A stretch of 64,000 nucleotides of DNA from Spirochaetota bacterium (GTDB lineage: Bacteria; Spirochaetota; Spirochaetia; Treponematales; UBA12059): assembly GCA_022703505.1 (NCBI GenBank), contig JAKLDN010000003.1:186001-250000 (forward strand), written 5' to 3'. The notes under the pieces are model-generated. The model did not search any database and had not been told where the DNA came from. It was given only the letters and a program-made list of their open reading frames with translations. Shown here in pieces: positions 25,755 through 37,607 of this stretch. The stretch's first letter is position 1. Every line of letters begins with the position of its first letter. The position numbers and the translations under genes are program-made.

Positions 25755-26517
25755 GGGCGGCCTTCCTTCGGAGGAGTTTGAACGCGGCGTCCGTCAGGGC
25801 GCAGAGCAGGATGCCCGCCAGGGTCCAGGCGAAGACCTCGGCGGTTTCCAGCTGGATCCGGGCTCCCTGCATCCCCGTTCCCAGGGCCCGGGCGGGCTGG
25901 CTCAGGACTTCCCCGGCCACGACCACCTTCCAGCAGAGGCCCAGGGCGCCGTGGGACGCGGAAGCGAGGTGGGGCGCCAAGGCGGGCACATAGATGGTCC
26001 GGATCCGGTCCCGCTTCCGCAGGCGGAAGAGCCGGGCCATCTCCAGGAGGCCCGGGTCCGCGGCCCCTACGCCCTGGCGGACATCCGCCACGACCACGGG
26101 AAAGGCCATGAGGACCGCGGCGAACACCGGTACCGCCCCGGCGGGAAACCAGATCAGGGCCAGTAGGATCACGGCCAGTACCGGGGTCGCCCGGATCACC
26201 GTCATGCCCGGGGAAAGGGCGGAGGCCAGGACCGGGGACAGCCCGACGGCCAGGCCCACGGCGACGCCCGCGGCCATGGTGATCCCGAAAGCCCCCAGGC
26301 CCCGCAGGAAGGTCCCCTCCAGTGCCGCCAGGAAGCGGGCGGTCGGGAAGAGATCCGCCGCGGCCCGGGCCACCCGCAGGGGGGAGGGAAGTACGATCTC
26401 CGAACCGATCGTCCGGGCGGCCAGTTCCCACAGCAGCAGGAAACCCAGGGCTCCGGCGGCCGCGGCCGCCGAACCGGGGATCCCCCGCGCCGCCTCAGCG
26501 CCTCGGGATTTCCGCAT
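25735..26517 (-). CDS. ABC transporter permease, NitT/TauT type
   Basis: 260 residues, about six hydrophobic helices (for example GALGFLLLWELAART and AVILLALIWFPAGAVPVFAAVLMAFPVVV). The EAA-loop region AADPGLLEMARLFRLRKRDRIRTIYVPALAPHL matches SsuC/TauC permeases. It overlaps the binding-protein gene by 23 bases and the ATPase gene by 20. Confidence 0.9.
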   Translation of the reverse strand: MRKSRGAEAARGIPGSAAAAAGALGFLLLWELAARTIGSEIVLPSPLRVARAAADLFPTARFLAALEGTFLRGLGAFGITMAAGVAVGLAVGLSPVLASALSPGMTVIRATPVLAVILLALIWFPAGAVPVFAAVLMAFPVVVADVRQGVGAADPGLLEMARLFRLRKRDRIRTIYVPALAPHLASASHGALGLCWKVVVAGEVLSQPARALGTGMQGARIQLETAEVFAWTLAGILLCALTDAAFKLLRRKAARALLPV

Positions 26518-27490
26518 AGAATCCCGAGTCCGGGAGCCGGCCCCCGATGGATTTGGGCTCGATGTTCAGGAAGACCGACAGCAGGGCCTCCACGTCCGCC
26601 CGGGCCTCGGGGGCGGGTAGGAAGAGGTAGGCGGACCTCGGGATGGCGGCGGCCGCCACGGCGGCCTTGAGTCCCAGGTCGTGCTTTTCCACCAGGGCTC
26701 CCGCCTCGGCGGGGTTCGCCTTGACCCAGGCGATGGAATCCGCGTAGGCGCCGAGGAGGGCCCGGACGGTGGCCGGGCGGTCCCGGATTACAGAATCCCG
26801 GATCACCAGGACGGACATGGGATACCCCGGGCGTCCGGTGGCCTCCCGCCAAAGCTGGTCCAGGGAGAAGGGGATCCGGGCCCGGGGGTTCCCCGCAAGG
26901 GCCTGGGTCGCGAAAGGTTCCGGCAGGACAGCCAGGGATATGCGCCCCGCCACCAGGGAAGCGGCGATCTCCGGGTAGGGAAGCCGGAAGGCGAGGGCGA
27001 GGTCACTGTCCGGATCCAGTCCCCGGGCTTCCGCGATCGTGCGGATCAGGTATTCCGGGGTGGCCCCCTGGCCGGCCACGTGGATCTCCCGGCCCCGCAG
27101 GTCCTCGAAGGACCGGACCTCGGGATCCGTGGTCACCACGGAGACCATGCCCATGCCGACCACGGCGGCCAGGCGGTAGGGCAGGCCCGAGGCGTACAGC
27201 TTGGCGGCCAGGTTGACGGGCAGGACCGCCGCGTCGAGCTCACCGGCCACCAGCTTGGCCGCCATGGCGTCCGCGGAGGGCACGGTTTGGAGCTCCAGGG
27301 AATCCCCCGCGGCGAGCTTGGGAGGGGCCTCGAAAACCCGGACCATGCCGATGCCCGTGGGGCCCTTCAGGGCACCGAGGCGCAGGACCGTTCCCGCCGG
27401 GGCTTCCCGGCCGCCCAGGGCCAAGGAGGGTAGGACCCCGAGGGCGGCCAGCAGGAACGAGGACATCGCTCGAGAGAATCTTAGGTTCAT
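26495..27490 (-). CDS. ABC transporter substrate-binding protein, NitT/TauT type
   Basis: 331 residues with a signal peptide (AMSSFLLAALGVLPSLALG). The fold pattern LRLGALKGPTGIGMVRVFE, VAGELDAAVLPVNLAAKLYASG, RGREIHVAGQGATPEYLIRT and RISLAVLPEPFATQAL matches the SsuA/NMT1-like family of periplasmic binding proteins. It is the first gene of the operon, with GCAGGAG before the ATG. A true lipobox is not seen. The ligand is unknown. Confidence 0.88.
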   Translation of the reverse strand: MNLRFSRAMSSFLLAALGVLPSLALGGREAPAGTVLRLGALKGPTGIGMVRVFEAPPKLAAGDSLELQTVPSADAMAAKLVAGELDAAVLPVNLAAKLYASGLPYRLAAVVGMGMVSVVTTDPEVRSFEDLRGREIHVAGQGATPEYLIRTIAEARGLDPDSDLALAFRLPYPEIAASLVAGRISLAVLPEPFATQALAGNPRARIPFSLDQLWREATGRPGYPMSVLVIRDSVIRDRPATVRALLGAYADSIAWVKANPAEAGALVEKHDLGLKAAVAAAAIPRSAYLFLPAPEARADVEALLSVFLNIEPKSIGGRLPDSGFYAEIPRR

Positions 27491-27507
27491 GGAATGCTCC
27501 TGCTAAT

Positions 27508-27536
27508 ACGATAAATAAATATCCAAATATCGTCAA
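27508..27536 (-). promoter_or_regulatory. Promoter of the ABC transporter operon
   Basis: On the minus strand TTGACG (27536-27531), 17 bases, TATCGT (27513-27508). The surrounding 60 bases are AT-rich against the local background. It is divergent from the mcsA promoter. Confidence 0.65.
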
Positions 27537-27579
27537 CGGAAAATGTTCCCTCGGCTATCCATTTTTCGACCCGATTGAG

Positions 27580-27585
27580 TATAGT
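27580..27585 (+). promoter_or_regulatory. -10 hexamer of mcsA-mcsB-clpC, seven bases from the ATG
   Basis: TATAGT (27580-27585) is followed by seven bases and the mcsA ATG (27593); no SD is present, so a leaderless mRNA is likely. A convincing -35 is not seen at the expected place. Confidence 0.45.
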
Positions 27586-27592
27586 TAACTGG

Positions 27593-28168
27593 ATGATATG
27601 CGATCGGTGCGGAAAGAGGGAAGCCTCCGTTTTCATACGCCGGGAAGGCTCGGGGGAGTTCTCCCTCTGCGCGGAATGCGCCCGGGAACAGGGCATCTCC
27701 GCCGAGGACGGACGCCTCCGGATCTCCCTGGAGGACCTCTTCTCCCCGCCACCGGAGAGCCCCGAGAGGCCGGGACGCCGGACGGTCTGCGCCACCTGCG
27801 GGATCCGGCTGGAGGAGGTCCGGAAATCCGGGCGCATCGGCTGTCCGGCCTGCTACGATTCCTTCCGGGAGGAATTGACCGCCTTCCTCCAGCGAAGGGG
27901 CCGCAAGGGACCCTATCGAGGCGCAGTTCCCAGGAGGTTCGCCGCCTTCGGAAAGCCGTCCGCCGGTCTTTCTCCCGCCGACGCGTCCGCCGTACCGGTC
28001 GGGACGGCCGGCCCGGAAACCCGGCACAATCCCGCGGCCGTCCGGGATCCCGGGCCCGCCCGGGAGGATCTGTCGGGACGGCTTCGGGACGCCTTGGACG
28101 CGGAGGATTACGAGTTGGCCGCCCGGCTCAGGGACCTCCTGCGGTCCCTCGGGGAGGAAGCGTCATGA
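27593..28168 (+). CDS. mcsA: McsA-like zinc-finger adaptor with UvrB/UvrC motif
   Basis: 191 residues from the ATG at 27593. Two zinc-binding pairs near each end of the first half, CDRCGKREA...CAECAREQG and CATCG...GCPACYD, and a C-terminal UVR motif (LRDALDAEDYELAARLRDLLRSL) match McsA, the activator of the protein-arginine kinase McsB and of ClpC. The linker of about 60 residues between them is Pro/Ala-rich. It overlaps mcsB (ATGA) and clpC follows. No CtsR gene is present at the head of the operon, unlike in Firmicutes. Confidence 0.86.
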   Translation: MICDRCGKREASVFIRREGSGEFSLCAECAREQGISAEDGRLRISLEDLFSPPPESPERPGRRTVCATCGIRLEEVRKSGRIGCPACYDSFREELTAFLQRRGRKGPYRGAVPRRFAAFGKPSAGLSPADASAVPVGTAGPETRHNPAAVRDPGPAREDLSGRLRDALDAEDYELAARLRDLLRSLGEEAS

Positions 28169-29235
28169 GCGGGCCCCTGGACGACTTTCTTTCCAGGCTT
28201 CCGGCGCCCGCCGGAGACGGGGCGGCGATCAACTGCCGAGTGCTTCTGCGCCGGGGCCTCGCGGAGCACCTCTTCCCGGGACGGGCGGACGAGGAGCAGG
28301 CCACCCGGACCTCGGAGGTGCTGGAATCCGCCCTGGCCGGCACGGGCCGGTTCGATATGCTCAAGCTGTCCCGGGCGGATTCCCTGGACCGTCGGGCCGC
28401 GGTGGAACGGGATCTGGTTCCCCAGTCCTACGCGGTCCGCGGAGGAGGCTTGCTGGCCTTCGACCGGGAGGGCTCCGCCTGGTGCACCGTCAACGAGACC
28501 GACCACCTGCGCCTTCGGGCGGAGGCCTCGGGGGCGGATCTGGCCGGGGCCTACCGAAGGGCTGCGGAGCTGGACGCCCTCCTGGCCGAATCCCTGGACT
28601 GGGCGTTCAGTCCGGACGCGGGGTACCTTTGCGCGGAGATCGCGGACTGGGGCACGGGACTCTCGGCCTCCGTGACACTCCACCTCCCGGCCCTGGCCAT
28701 GGCGGGGCTGGTGGATCGCGCCCTCCGGACGGCCCTGGATTCCGGACTCTCGGTGCACGGATTCTGGTCCGACGAGAGCGCCTCCTCCGGGGCCCTGTAC
28801 GAACTCGAGACCCCCCGGGGAGCCTGGACGGACGAGGAGTCCATCCTGGTGCGGCTGGGGGACGCGGTCGAACGCGTCGGCGCCTACGAAAAGGGCGCCC
28901 GGGAGGAGCTTCTGGCCCATGACCCCGAGACCCTGCGGGACGCCGTGTTCCGGGCCTACGGAACGGCACGGTACGCCCGGCGGATCGGCTACGACGAGGG
29001 GGCGGAGACCCTCTCCCGCCTCCGGTTAGGGGCGTGGGCGGGACTCATCGCCGGTCTGGAGGGACCCAAGGCTTCCCGGGGTTTCTACGGCTTGCGGAAC
29101 GCCCACCTGCTGAAGTACCTTGCGAAGGGGGACGCGCCCGTCGGGGACGGTCCCGATACCGTACGGATCGAGGAAGTCCGCGCCCGGGTTCTCCGGACCC
29201 TGGTGGAGGACGCGACCTTGGTGGAGGCTCCCTAG
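28165..29235 (+). CDS. mcsB: McsB-like protein, probably a degenerate arginine kinase
   Basis: 356 residues, full McsB length and alignable end to end by eye (VNETDHLRLRAEASG, GYLCAEIADWGTGLSASVTLHLPAL, VFRAYGTARYARRI, FYGLRNAHLLKYL). Residues needed for phosphoryl transfer in McsB are changed: SSRIRLARN-type is NCRVLLRRG (second Arg lost, residue 27 Leu); CPTNVGTGLRAS-type is EIADWGTGLSAS (Cys to Glu158, Arg to Ser167); VRGIYGEGSE-type is VHGFWSDESA (Arg to His198, catalytic Glu to Asp203). The C-terminal phospho-arginine-binding RDxxR-type motif is also not recognisable. It may be a pseudokinase acting as a ClpC adaptor. Confidence 0.8.
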   Translation: MSGPLDDFLSRLPAPAGDGAAINCRVLLRRGLAEHLFPGRADEEQATRTSEVLESALAGTGRFDMLKLSRADSLDRRAAVERDLVPQSYAVRGGGLLAFDREGSAWCTVNETDHLRLRAEASGADLAGAYRRAAELDALLAESLDWAFSPDAGYLCAEIADWGTGLSASVTLHLPALAMAGLVDRALRTALDSGLSVHGFWSDESASSGALYELETPRGAWTDEESILVRLGDAVERVGAYEKGAREELLAHDPETLRDAVFRAYGTARYARRIGYDEGAETLSRLRLGAWAGLIAGLEGPKASRGFYGLRNAHLLKYLAKGDAPVGDGPDTVRIEEVRARVLRTLVEDATLVEAP

Positions 29236-29236
29236 C

Positions 29237-31744
29237 ATGTTCAAAGGGTTGACCCAGCGCGCCCAGAAAATACTCTCCGTCCTGGCCCAGGAGGAAGCCA
29301 AGCGGTTCCACGCGGACCAGTTGGTTCCGGAGCACGTGCTCCTGGCCGTCCTTCGGGAAGGGGAGGGCATAGGCTACCGGGCCCTGCGGAGCCTCAAGAT
29401 CGACACCACGGAGATCCGCATCGAGCTCGAGAAGACCGCCTCCGGACGGAAGGGCGGGTTCATGCTGGGGGACGTGCCCCTGTCCCGCAGGCTCAAGTCC
29501 CTCCTGGAGACCGCCGCCGAGGAAGCCCACCTGGCAGGCTCCGAGTACATCGGCACCGAGCACCTGGTGATCGCCTCCGCCCGGGAGGGGGGCAGCGTGT
29601 TCGAGTCCCTCCTGGGCCGCTACGGGGTCTACTACGAGCAGCTCCGGGGGGCCGTCAAATACCTGACCGCGTCCCGGGAGGAGTCCGCGGCCCGGGAGGA
29701 ACGGACGGCCGCGCCGAAACCCGCCGCCCGGACCCCGCCCGTAGCCGGGACCGTCCGGACTCCCCTGCTGGACGAGTTCGCCCGGGACCTGACCGAGCTG
29801 GCGCGGGCGGACCGAATCGATCCCGTGGTCGGTAGGGAGCGGGAGATCCGCAGGGTCGTGCGGATCCTGGCCCGGCGGACCAAGAACAATCCGGTCCTGA
29901 TCGGGGAACCCGGGGTAGGCAAGACCGCCATCGTGGAGGGCTTGGCCCTCCGGATCGTCGCGGGGCAGATCCCCGACGCCCTGGCGGAAAAACGCCTTCT
30001 AACTCTGGACATGGCCTCGGTGGTGGCGGGCACGAAGTACCGCGGGGAGTTCGAGGAGCGCCTCAAGCGGATCATGCGGGAGATCGCCCAGGCCGGGAAC
30101 GTGATCCTCTTCATCGACGAGCTCCACACGGTCATCGGGGCGGGGAGCGCGGAGGGAACCATCGACGCCTCCAACATGCTCAAGCCCGCCCTGTCCCGCG
30201 GGGAGATCCAGTGCATCGGGGCCACGACCCTGGACGAGTACCGCAAGTACTTCGAGAAGGACGCGGCCCTGGAGCGGAGGTTCCAGTCGGTCCTGGTGGA
30301 GGAGCCCACGGTGGCCGAGACCGTGGAGATCCTGGCCGGGATCCAGGAGCGGTACGAACGGTTCCACGGGGTGACCTATTCCCGGGACGCCGTGGAGGCC
30401 GCCGCGGTCCTGGCGCACCGCTACCTGACCGAGCGCTTCCTGCCGGACAAGGCCATAGACCTCCTGGACGAGGCGGGGTCCAAGCGGAAGATCGAGAACC
30501 CCTCCCGGCCTCCGGAGCTCCCCCGGGTCGAGGAGGAGATCCAGCGCCTGACCGAGGAGAAGCTAGCCCTGGTCTCCACCCAGAACTACGAGCGGGCCGC
30601 GGAGATACGGGACTCCATCCGCAAGCTCAAGGCCCGGCTGGAGGAGATCCGCAATTCCTGGGGCGCTGACCCGGGGCGGGACCGTGCCCTGGTCACGGAG
30701 AGGGACCTGCGGGAGGTGATCTCGGAAATCACCGGCATCCCCCTGGACCGGCTGGAGGAGAGCGAGGCGGGCCGCCTCCTGGGCCTGGAGGAGGCCCTGC
30801 ATGCCCGGGTCGTGGGGCAGGAGGACGCGATCCGGGCGGTCTCCACGGCGGTCCGGAGGTCCCGGGCGGGGATCGCGGACCACCGTCGGCCCACGGGTTC
30901 CTTCATCTTCCTGGGTCCCACCGGGGTGGGCAAGACCCTGGTGGCCAAGACCCTGGCGGAGCGACTGTTCGGCACCGAGGAGGCCCTGATCCGGGTGGAC
31001 ATGTCGGATTTCATGGAGAAGCACAACGCTTCCCGCCTCGTGGGAGCCCCCCCGGGTTACGTCGGGTACGACCAGGGCGGGATGCTGACCGAGAAGGTCC
31101 GCCGGAGGCCCTACAGCGTCATCCTCTTCGACGAGATCGAGAAGGCCCACCCCGACGTCTTCAACCTCCTCCTGCAGCTCCTGGAGGAGGGGGAGCTCCG
31201 GGACAACCTGGGGCACACGGTCTCCTTCCGGAACTGCGTCGTCATCATGACCAGCAACGCGGGGACCCGGGACATAGCCCGGGGCAAGCGGCTGGGCTTC
31301 CACGCCGAGGATCCTCGGTTCGACCTGGAATCCGTCAAGGAAGCCGCGATGTCGGAACTCAAGCGGCAGTTCAATCCGGAGTTCCTGAACCGCGTGGACG
31401 AGGTCGTCGTCTTCCATCCCCTTTCCAAGGAACAGGCGGGAGCCGTCCTGGACCTGATGATCGCGGACCTAAAGAAGCGCCTGGCCGAGAAGGGCCTGGA
31501 CCTGGAGATCCGCAAGCCCGCCCACGACTGGCTGGTGGAGAAGGGGTACGACGCGACCTACGGGGCCCGGCCCATGCGCCGCCTGATCACCCGGGCCCTG
31601 GAGGATCCCATTGCCGCGGACATGATCGCGGGGAAGTACTCCCCCGGCTGGACGGTCCTGGCCGAGCTCAAGGGGGAGGAGCTGGTCGTCCGGCCCCGGA
31701 AGTCGCCTAGGCCCCGGAACGAGCCGGTGACGGCCCGTCGCTGA
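29237..31744 (+). CDS. clpC: ATP-dependent Clp protease ATP-binding subunit ClpC
   Basis: 835 residues. The N-domain ([21 protein letters not shown], twofold repeat) is followed by AAA1 ([29 protein letters not shown]), a short middle domain with a UVR-type coiled coil ([22 protein letters not shown]), and AAA2 ([38 protein letters not shown]). ClpC unfolds substrates for ClpP, encoded at 56672 in this window. The start follows mcsB by one base. Together with mcsA/mcsB it forms the arginine-phosphorylation-type degradation operon. Confidence 0.94.
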   Translation: MFKGLTQRAQKILSVLAQEEAKRFHADQLVPEHVLLAVLREGEGIGYRALRSLKIDTTEIRIELEKTASGRKGGFMLGDVPLSRRLKSLLETAAEEAHLAGSEYIGTEHLVIASAREGGSVFESLLGRYGVYYEQLRGAVKYLTASREESAAREERTAAPKPAARTPPVAGTVRTPLLDEFARDLTELARADRIDPVVGREREIRRVVRILARRTKNNPVLIGEPGVGKTAIVEGLALRIVAGQIPDALAEKRLLTLDMASVVAGTKYRGEFEERLKRIMREIAQAGNVILFIDELHTVIGAGSAEGTIDASNMLKPALSRGEIQCIGATTLDEYRKYFEKDAALERRFQSVLVEEPTVAETVEILAGIQERYERFHGVTYSRDAVEAAAVLAHRYLTERFLPDKAIDLLDEAGSKRKIENPSRPPELPRVEEEIQRLTEEKLALVSTQNYERAAEIRDSIRKLKARLEEIRNSWGADPGRDRALVTERDLREVISEITGIPLDRLEESEAGRLLGLEEALHARVVGQEDAIRAVSTAVRRSRAGIADHRRPTGSFIFLGPTGVGKTLVAKTLAERLFGTEEALIRVDMSDFMEKHNASRLVGAPPGYVGYDQGGMLTEKVRRRPYSVILFDEIEKAHPDVFNLLLQLLEEGELRDNLGHTVSFRNCVVIMTSNAGTRDIARGKRLGFHAEDPRFDLESVKEAAMSELKRQFNPEFLNRVDEVVVFHPLSKEQAGAVLDLMIADLKKRLAEKGLDLEIRKPAHDWLVEKGYDATYGARPMRRLITRALEDPIAADMIAGKYSPGWTVLAELKGEELVVRPRKSPRPRNEPVTARR

Positions 31745-31851
31745 TCCCGGGATGTGCGCGCGGACCTCGGCTGGACGGGGCGGGCGCGCGCTCGCGGATC
31801 GCGGCACCGACGAACAGGCCGTTGGCAAGCTTCGAGTTTGTCTGCGCCCTG

Positions 31852-33291
31852 CTAGCCCTCGTCCGGCTCCTTGCCGATCAAGGAACGCAGGACGCGGAGC
31901 CGGTCCTCCCGCAGGGTGACGTGGAGGTTTTTTTCCTGGGTGGGGATGACCAGGCCTTTCGGGCCGTCCTTGGCCCTGCGGAGGTACTTGACCCGGGTGT
32001 AGTAGAGGTCCCCCTGGCCGGAGCTCCGGCCCTTGGAGTAGTAGAGGGCCAGGGTCCCCGCGTCCAGGAGGATCTCCAGGGGCACCGACTTCCCGGGCCG
32101 GTTCTTGACGAAGACATAGGAACCCGGCCAGTCCCGGGCATGCAGCCAGAGGTCGTTCCCCCGGACATGCCTGCGCAGGAGCTCGTCGTTCTCCTTGGCC
32201 GAGCGGCCCACCAGGAGAGTCCAGCCGTCCCGCTCCAGGGCGATGCCGGGGTAGGGACGTCGGGCTGCGGCCGCGGCCCTCCTGCGGGCCAGGAAGGCGC
32301 GCAGGGCGTAGGGGCTTTCCTCGGTCTCCAGGCGGACAGCCTCGGCCTCCAGGACCTCGAGGCGGCGCAGGGTCTCCGCCAGCTCGGCCCGGACGTCCGC
32401 CAGGCCCGAGCCCGCCTTCCGGTAACGCTCGTAGTAGGCCTGCGCGTTTTCCACCAGGGATTTCTTGGGGTCGATCCGGATGCGGATCGTCCCGCCTCCG
32501 TAGAAGTCCGGGGCCTCGAGGTACCCGCCCTCGGTGGACCCGGTCCCGACGCTGCCCATCAGGATGTCCCCGAGCTCCCGCAGGCGCTCCGCGTCCGCGT
32601 ATTCCGTCTCGGTCCGGCGTAGCTCCTCGATCCGGGCCTCCAGGGAGGCCCGCCGCCGGGCGAACCATTCCCGGACCTTGGCCAGGAGCTGGTCCCGGGA
32701 GAGTTCGCCCCGGCCCTGGGCGTAAAGCCGGTCCACGCGCTCGTTGAAGGTCCCGGGTCCGGGAATGTCCCGCACCTCGAAGGGCTTCTCCGGGGACGCC
32801 CCGGCCGGGGCCTCCTCGGGGCGGTAGACGCCTCCGGCGATCTCCCCCCGCTTGGGCTTGCGGGCCAGGGCGTCCACGATCGAGCCGGCATCGTCCGTCA
32901 GGATGAGGTTGGCGGCTCCGCTCCATAGCCGGGCGTACAGACGGTAGCGGACCGGATCCGGAGCTTCCGGATCCGCGGGGCCCCGGATGTCCAGGCGTAC
33001 GATCCGCTCGGCCCCCAGCTGTCGGACCGCCTCGATCCGTCCGTTGCGGATCCGGGACCGCAGGAGCTCCGCGAAGCGGAGGGGTTTCTCGCTCTTCGGG
33101 GCCGGGATGGAGGTGGAATGGATGCGGCAGGCCCCGTGGGCCAGGCAGACCAGCAGGTCCGTCGGACAGCCGGGCTTGTACAGGGAGAGGACCAGGGTGT
33201 CGTAGGCCGGCTGGACGACGCGCTGGATCTGGGCTCCGACGAGGTCCAGCTCCGAGAGGACGAGGTCGATCTCCTTATGGTTGAGGCTCAT
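31852..33291 (-). CDS. rqcH: NFACT-family RqcH-like ribosome quality control protein
   Basis: 479 residues. N-terminal NFACT-N (MSLNHKEIDLVLSEL), a coiled-coil middle (about 195-310) and a C-terminal NFACT-R domain with NDLWLHARDWPGSYVFVKN, DAGTLALYYSKGRSSGQGDLYYT and KGLVIPTQEKNLHV. RqcH binds stalled 50S-peptidyl-tRNA and adds alanine tails. The protein is somewhat shorter than Bacillus RqcH (about 570), mainly in the helix-hairpin-helix region, so activity in tailing is not certain. Confidence 0.85.
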   Translation of the reverse strand: MSLNHKEIDLVLSELDLVGAQIQRVVQPAYDTLVLSLYKPGCPTDLLVCLAHGACRIHSTSIPAPKSEKPLRFAELLRSRIRNGRIEAVRQLGAERIVRLDIRGPADPEAPDPVRYRLYARLWSGAANLILTDDAGSIVDALARKPKRGEIAGGVYRPEEAPAGASPEKPFEVRDIPGPGTFNERVDRLYAQGRGELSRDQLLAKVREWFARRRASLEARIEELRRTETEYADAERLRELGDILMGSVGTGSTEGGYLEAPDFYGGGTIRIRIDPKKSLVENAQAYYERYRKAGSGLADVRAELAETLRRLEVLEAEAVRLETEESPYALRAFLARRRAAAAARRPYPGIALERDGWTLLVGRSAKENDELLRRHVRGNDLWLHARDWPGSYVFVKNRPGKSVPLEILLDAGTLALYYSKGRSSGQGDLYYTRVKYLRRAKDGPKGLVIPTQEKNLHVTLREDRLRVLRSLIGKEPDEG

Positions 33292-33426
33292 CGTTTCCGG
33301 CCGCTCCGCGGCCGGATGGCACCCACGATCGCGCCGGGAGTGCGGCCGTCGGCGATGTTTCCGGATTGGAGCTTATATTCGTTACACGAACGCATCGGGT
33401 TTCCTGTTATCCATTCCTGTGGATCG

Positions 33427-33477
33427 CGGAACGCGAAGCGTTCCGTGCCGTAACTCCGAGCCGCGAGCGGCTCGGAG

Positions 33478-33481
<4 letters not shown>
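33427..33481. repeat. Two tandem perfect hairpins at the secA 3' end
   Basis: CGGAACGC-GAA-GCGTTCCG (33427-33445) and GTAACTCCGAGCCG-CGAG-CGGCTCGGAGTTAC (stems 33450-33463 and 33468-33481). The second overlaps the secA stop (TAA at 33480-33478). Both have GC-rich stems with no T-run, so they look like mRNA 3'-end stabilisers or REP-like elements rather than intrinsic terminators. The remainder of 33292-33426 carries nothing else convincing apart from a possible rqcH promoter near 33370-33390. Confidence 0.7.
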
Positions 33482-36255
<2,774 letters not shown>

Positions 36256-36261
36256 GGAGTT

Positions 36262-36291
36262 ACTGTATCCTCCGGGCGCGGAAGCGGTCAA
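36262..36291 (-). promoter_or_regulatory. Promoter of secA, close to the start codon
   Basis: Minus strand: TTGACC (36291-36286), 18 bases, TACAGT (36267-36262), six bases, ATG. A GGAGG lies in the spacer, 13 bases before the ATG, so a transcript starting here would lack it. Confidence 0.5.
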
Positions 36292-36344
36292 GAACGGGCC
36301 CCGCCGCGGCCTCGGCCGCGGCCAAGGCCGAGACTCCCGGGTGC

Positions 36345-36373
36345 TTGACGGAGGGACCCCGTTGCTTCACTCT
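36345..36373 (+). promoter_or_regulatory. Possible promoter of the 36381 lipoprotein
   Basis: TTGACG (36345-36350), 17 bases, CACTCT (36368-36373), seven bases, ATG. The -35 and the geometry match other genes here but the -10 matches consensus poorly. Confidence 0.3.
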
Positions 36374-36380
36374 AGGCGGG

Positions 36381-37607
36381 ATGAACTTCCTGAAATCGCC
36401 CCGAGCGAAGGTCCGGGCCGCCGCGATCCTCCTTTCCGTCCTGGCCCTGGGAGCCTGTTCCCGGTTCTCCGGCTCCGTCCGGGAGGTCCGGCGGGAATCC
36501 CTCTTTTCCCTGGGGTACGGCACCCTGGAGGACCAGCTGGACCTCTTCCGGGTGGAGGGGATGGCGCCTCCCGCCAAGACCCGGATCGCCATGCAGGACG
36601 GGATCTTCTTCCTGGCCAACGGGAACGGGGCCAAGGTCCTCACCCTGTCTTCCTTCGGGGACCTGTTGTCCATGGTCTACAACCCGGACCGGAATCCGGC
36701 GCCCATCGTCCTCTCCCCGTCGGAATCCCAGGCCTCCGGCCGCTTCGCCCGCCCCTATCCCTTCCTGTCCCCCGGGGAGATCGCCGTGGACTCCCGCAAG
36801 CACGTCTACGTGGAGGACCGCCTACCCCCGGACCGCCGGGCCTTCGACGCCGCCGCGAACACCTCCCTGGAGTACGTGGTGCTCCGCTTCTCCACGGACG
36901 GGAAGTTCATAGACTTCCTGGGCCAGGAAGGGATCGGAGGCACCCCCTTCCCGGTCATCTCGGGGATCTACGCCACCGCCCAGGACGACTGCGTGGTGCT
37001 CTGCCTGACCCGGGAGGCCTGGCTGGTCTACTGGTTCGACGCCCGGGGCATCCTGACCTCCACCGTGAGGATCCGCCGGGATTCCCTGCCCCTGCCGGAC
37101 GACCGGAACCTGGTGCCCTCCCTGGAGCGGATCTACCCGGACCCCGACGGGAACGGGATCTACCTGAAGGTCGACTACTACACCGAGTCCATCGACCCCG
37201 CCACCAAGACCCGCTCCGGGATCGTGTACGACCGGGCCTTCGTATACCGGATGGACCCCCGGACCGCGGCCTACACGGACCGCTGGGAGATCCTGCCCTA
37301 CGAGCCCCCCCGGGGCCGGGGGGAGGACGAGGCTCCTCCGCGGATCTGGGAGTTCCTGGGCGCCGCCCGAGGAAGGAACCTCTTCTTCACCACCACCGGC
37401 GAGGACGGGAAGACCTTCGTGGCCGTCTACAACGGGCCCGCCAAGTCCATGAAACGCTACTCCATCACCATCGAGCCCGAGGAACTCCAGTACACGACCC
37501 TCTACCTCTCCCCGGGCGGCATCCTCTGCGCCCTCATGGGCACCCGCTTCGAGGCCCGGGTGGTCTGGTGGCGCTTCGACCGGATCCTCTCGGGAGGCGC
37601 CCTCTGA
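36381..37607 (+). CDS. Conserved lipoprotein of unknown function, beta-propeller-like
   Basis: 408 residues. Signal peptide with lipobox LALGACS (Cys26), so it is probably anchored to a membrane. The rest is rich in short beta strands with repeating patterns (GEIAVDSRKHVYVEDR, LRFSTDGKFIDFLGQEG, IYATAQDDCVVLCLTREAWLVYWFDARG), suggesting a beta-propeller. Similar propeller-like lipoproteins occur in spirochaetes, but I cannot name the family. It is followed by nnr, whose start overlaps this stop. Confidence 0.8.
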   Translation: MNFLKSPRAKVRAAAILLSVLALGACSRFSGSVREVRRESLFSLGYGTLEDQLDLFRVEGMAPPAKTRIAMQDGIFFLANGNGAKVLTLSSFGDLLSMVYNPDRNPAPIVLSPSESQASGRFARPYPFLSPGEIAVDSRKHVYVEDRLPPDRRAFDAAANTSLEYVVLRFSTDGKFIDFLGQEGIGGTPFPVISGIYATAQDDCVVLCLTREAWLVYWFDARGILTSTVRIRRDSLPLPDDRNLVPSLERIYPDPDGNGIYLKVDYYTESIDPATKTRSGIVYDRAFVYRMDPRTAAYTDRWEILPYEPPRGRGEDEAPPRIWEFLGAARGRNLFFTTTGEDGKTFVAVYNGPAKSMKRYSITIEPEELQYTTLYLSPGGILCALMGTRFEARVVWWRFDRILSGGAL

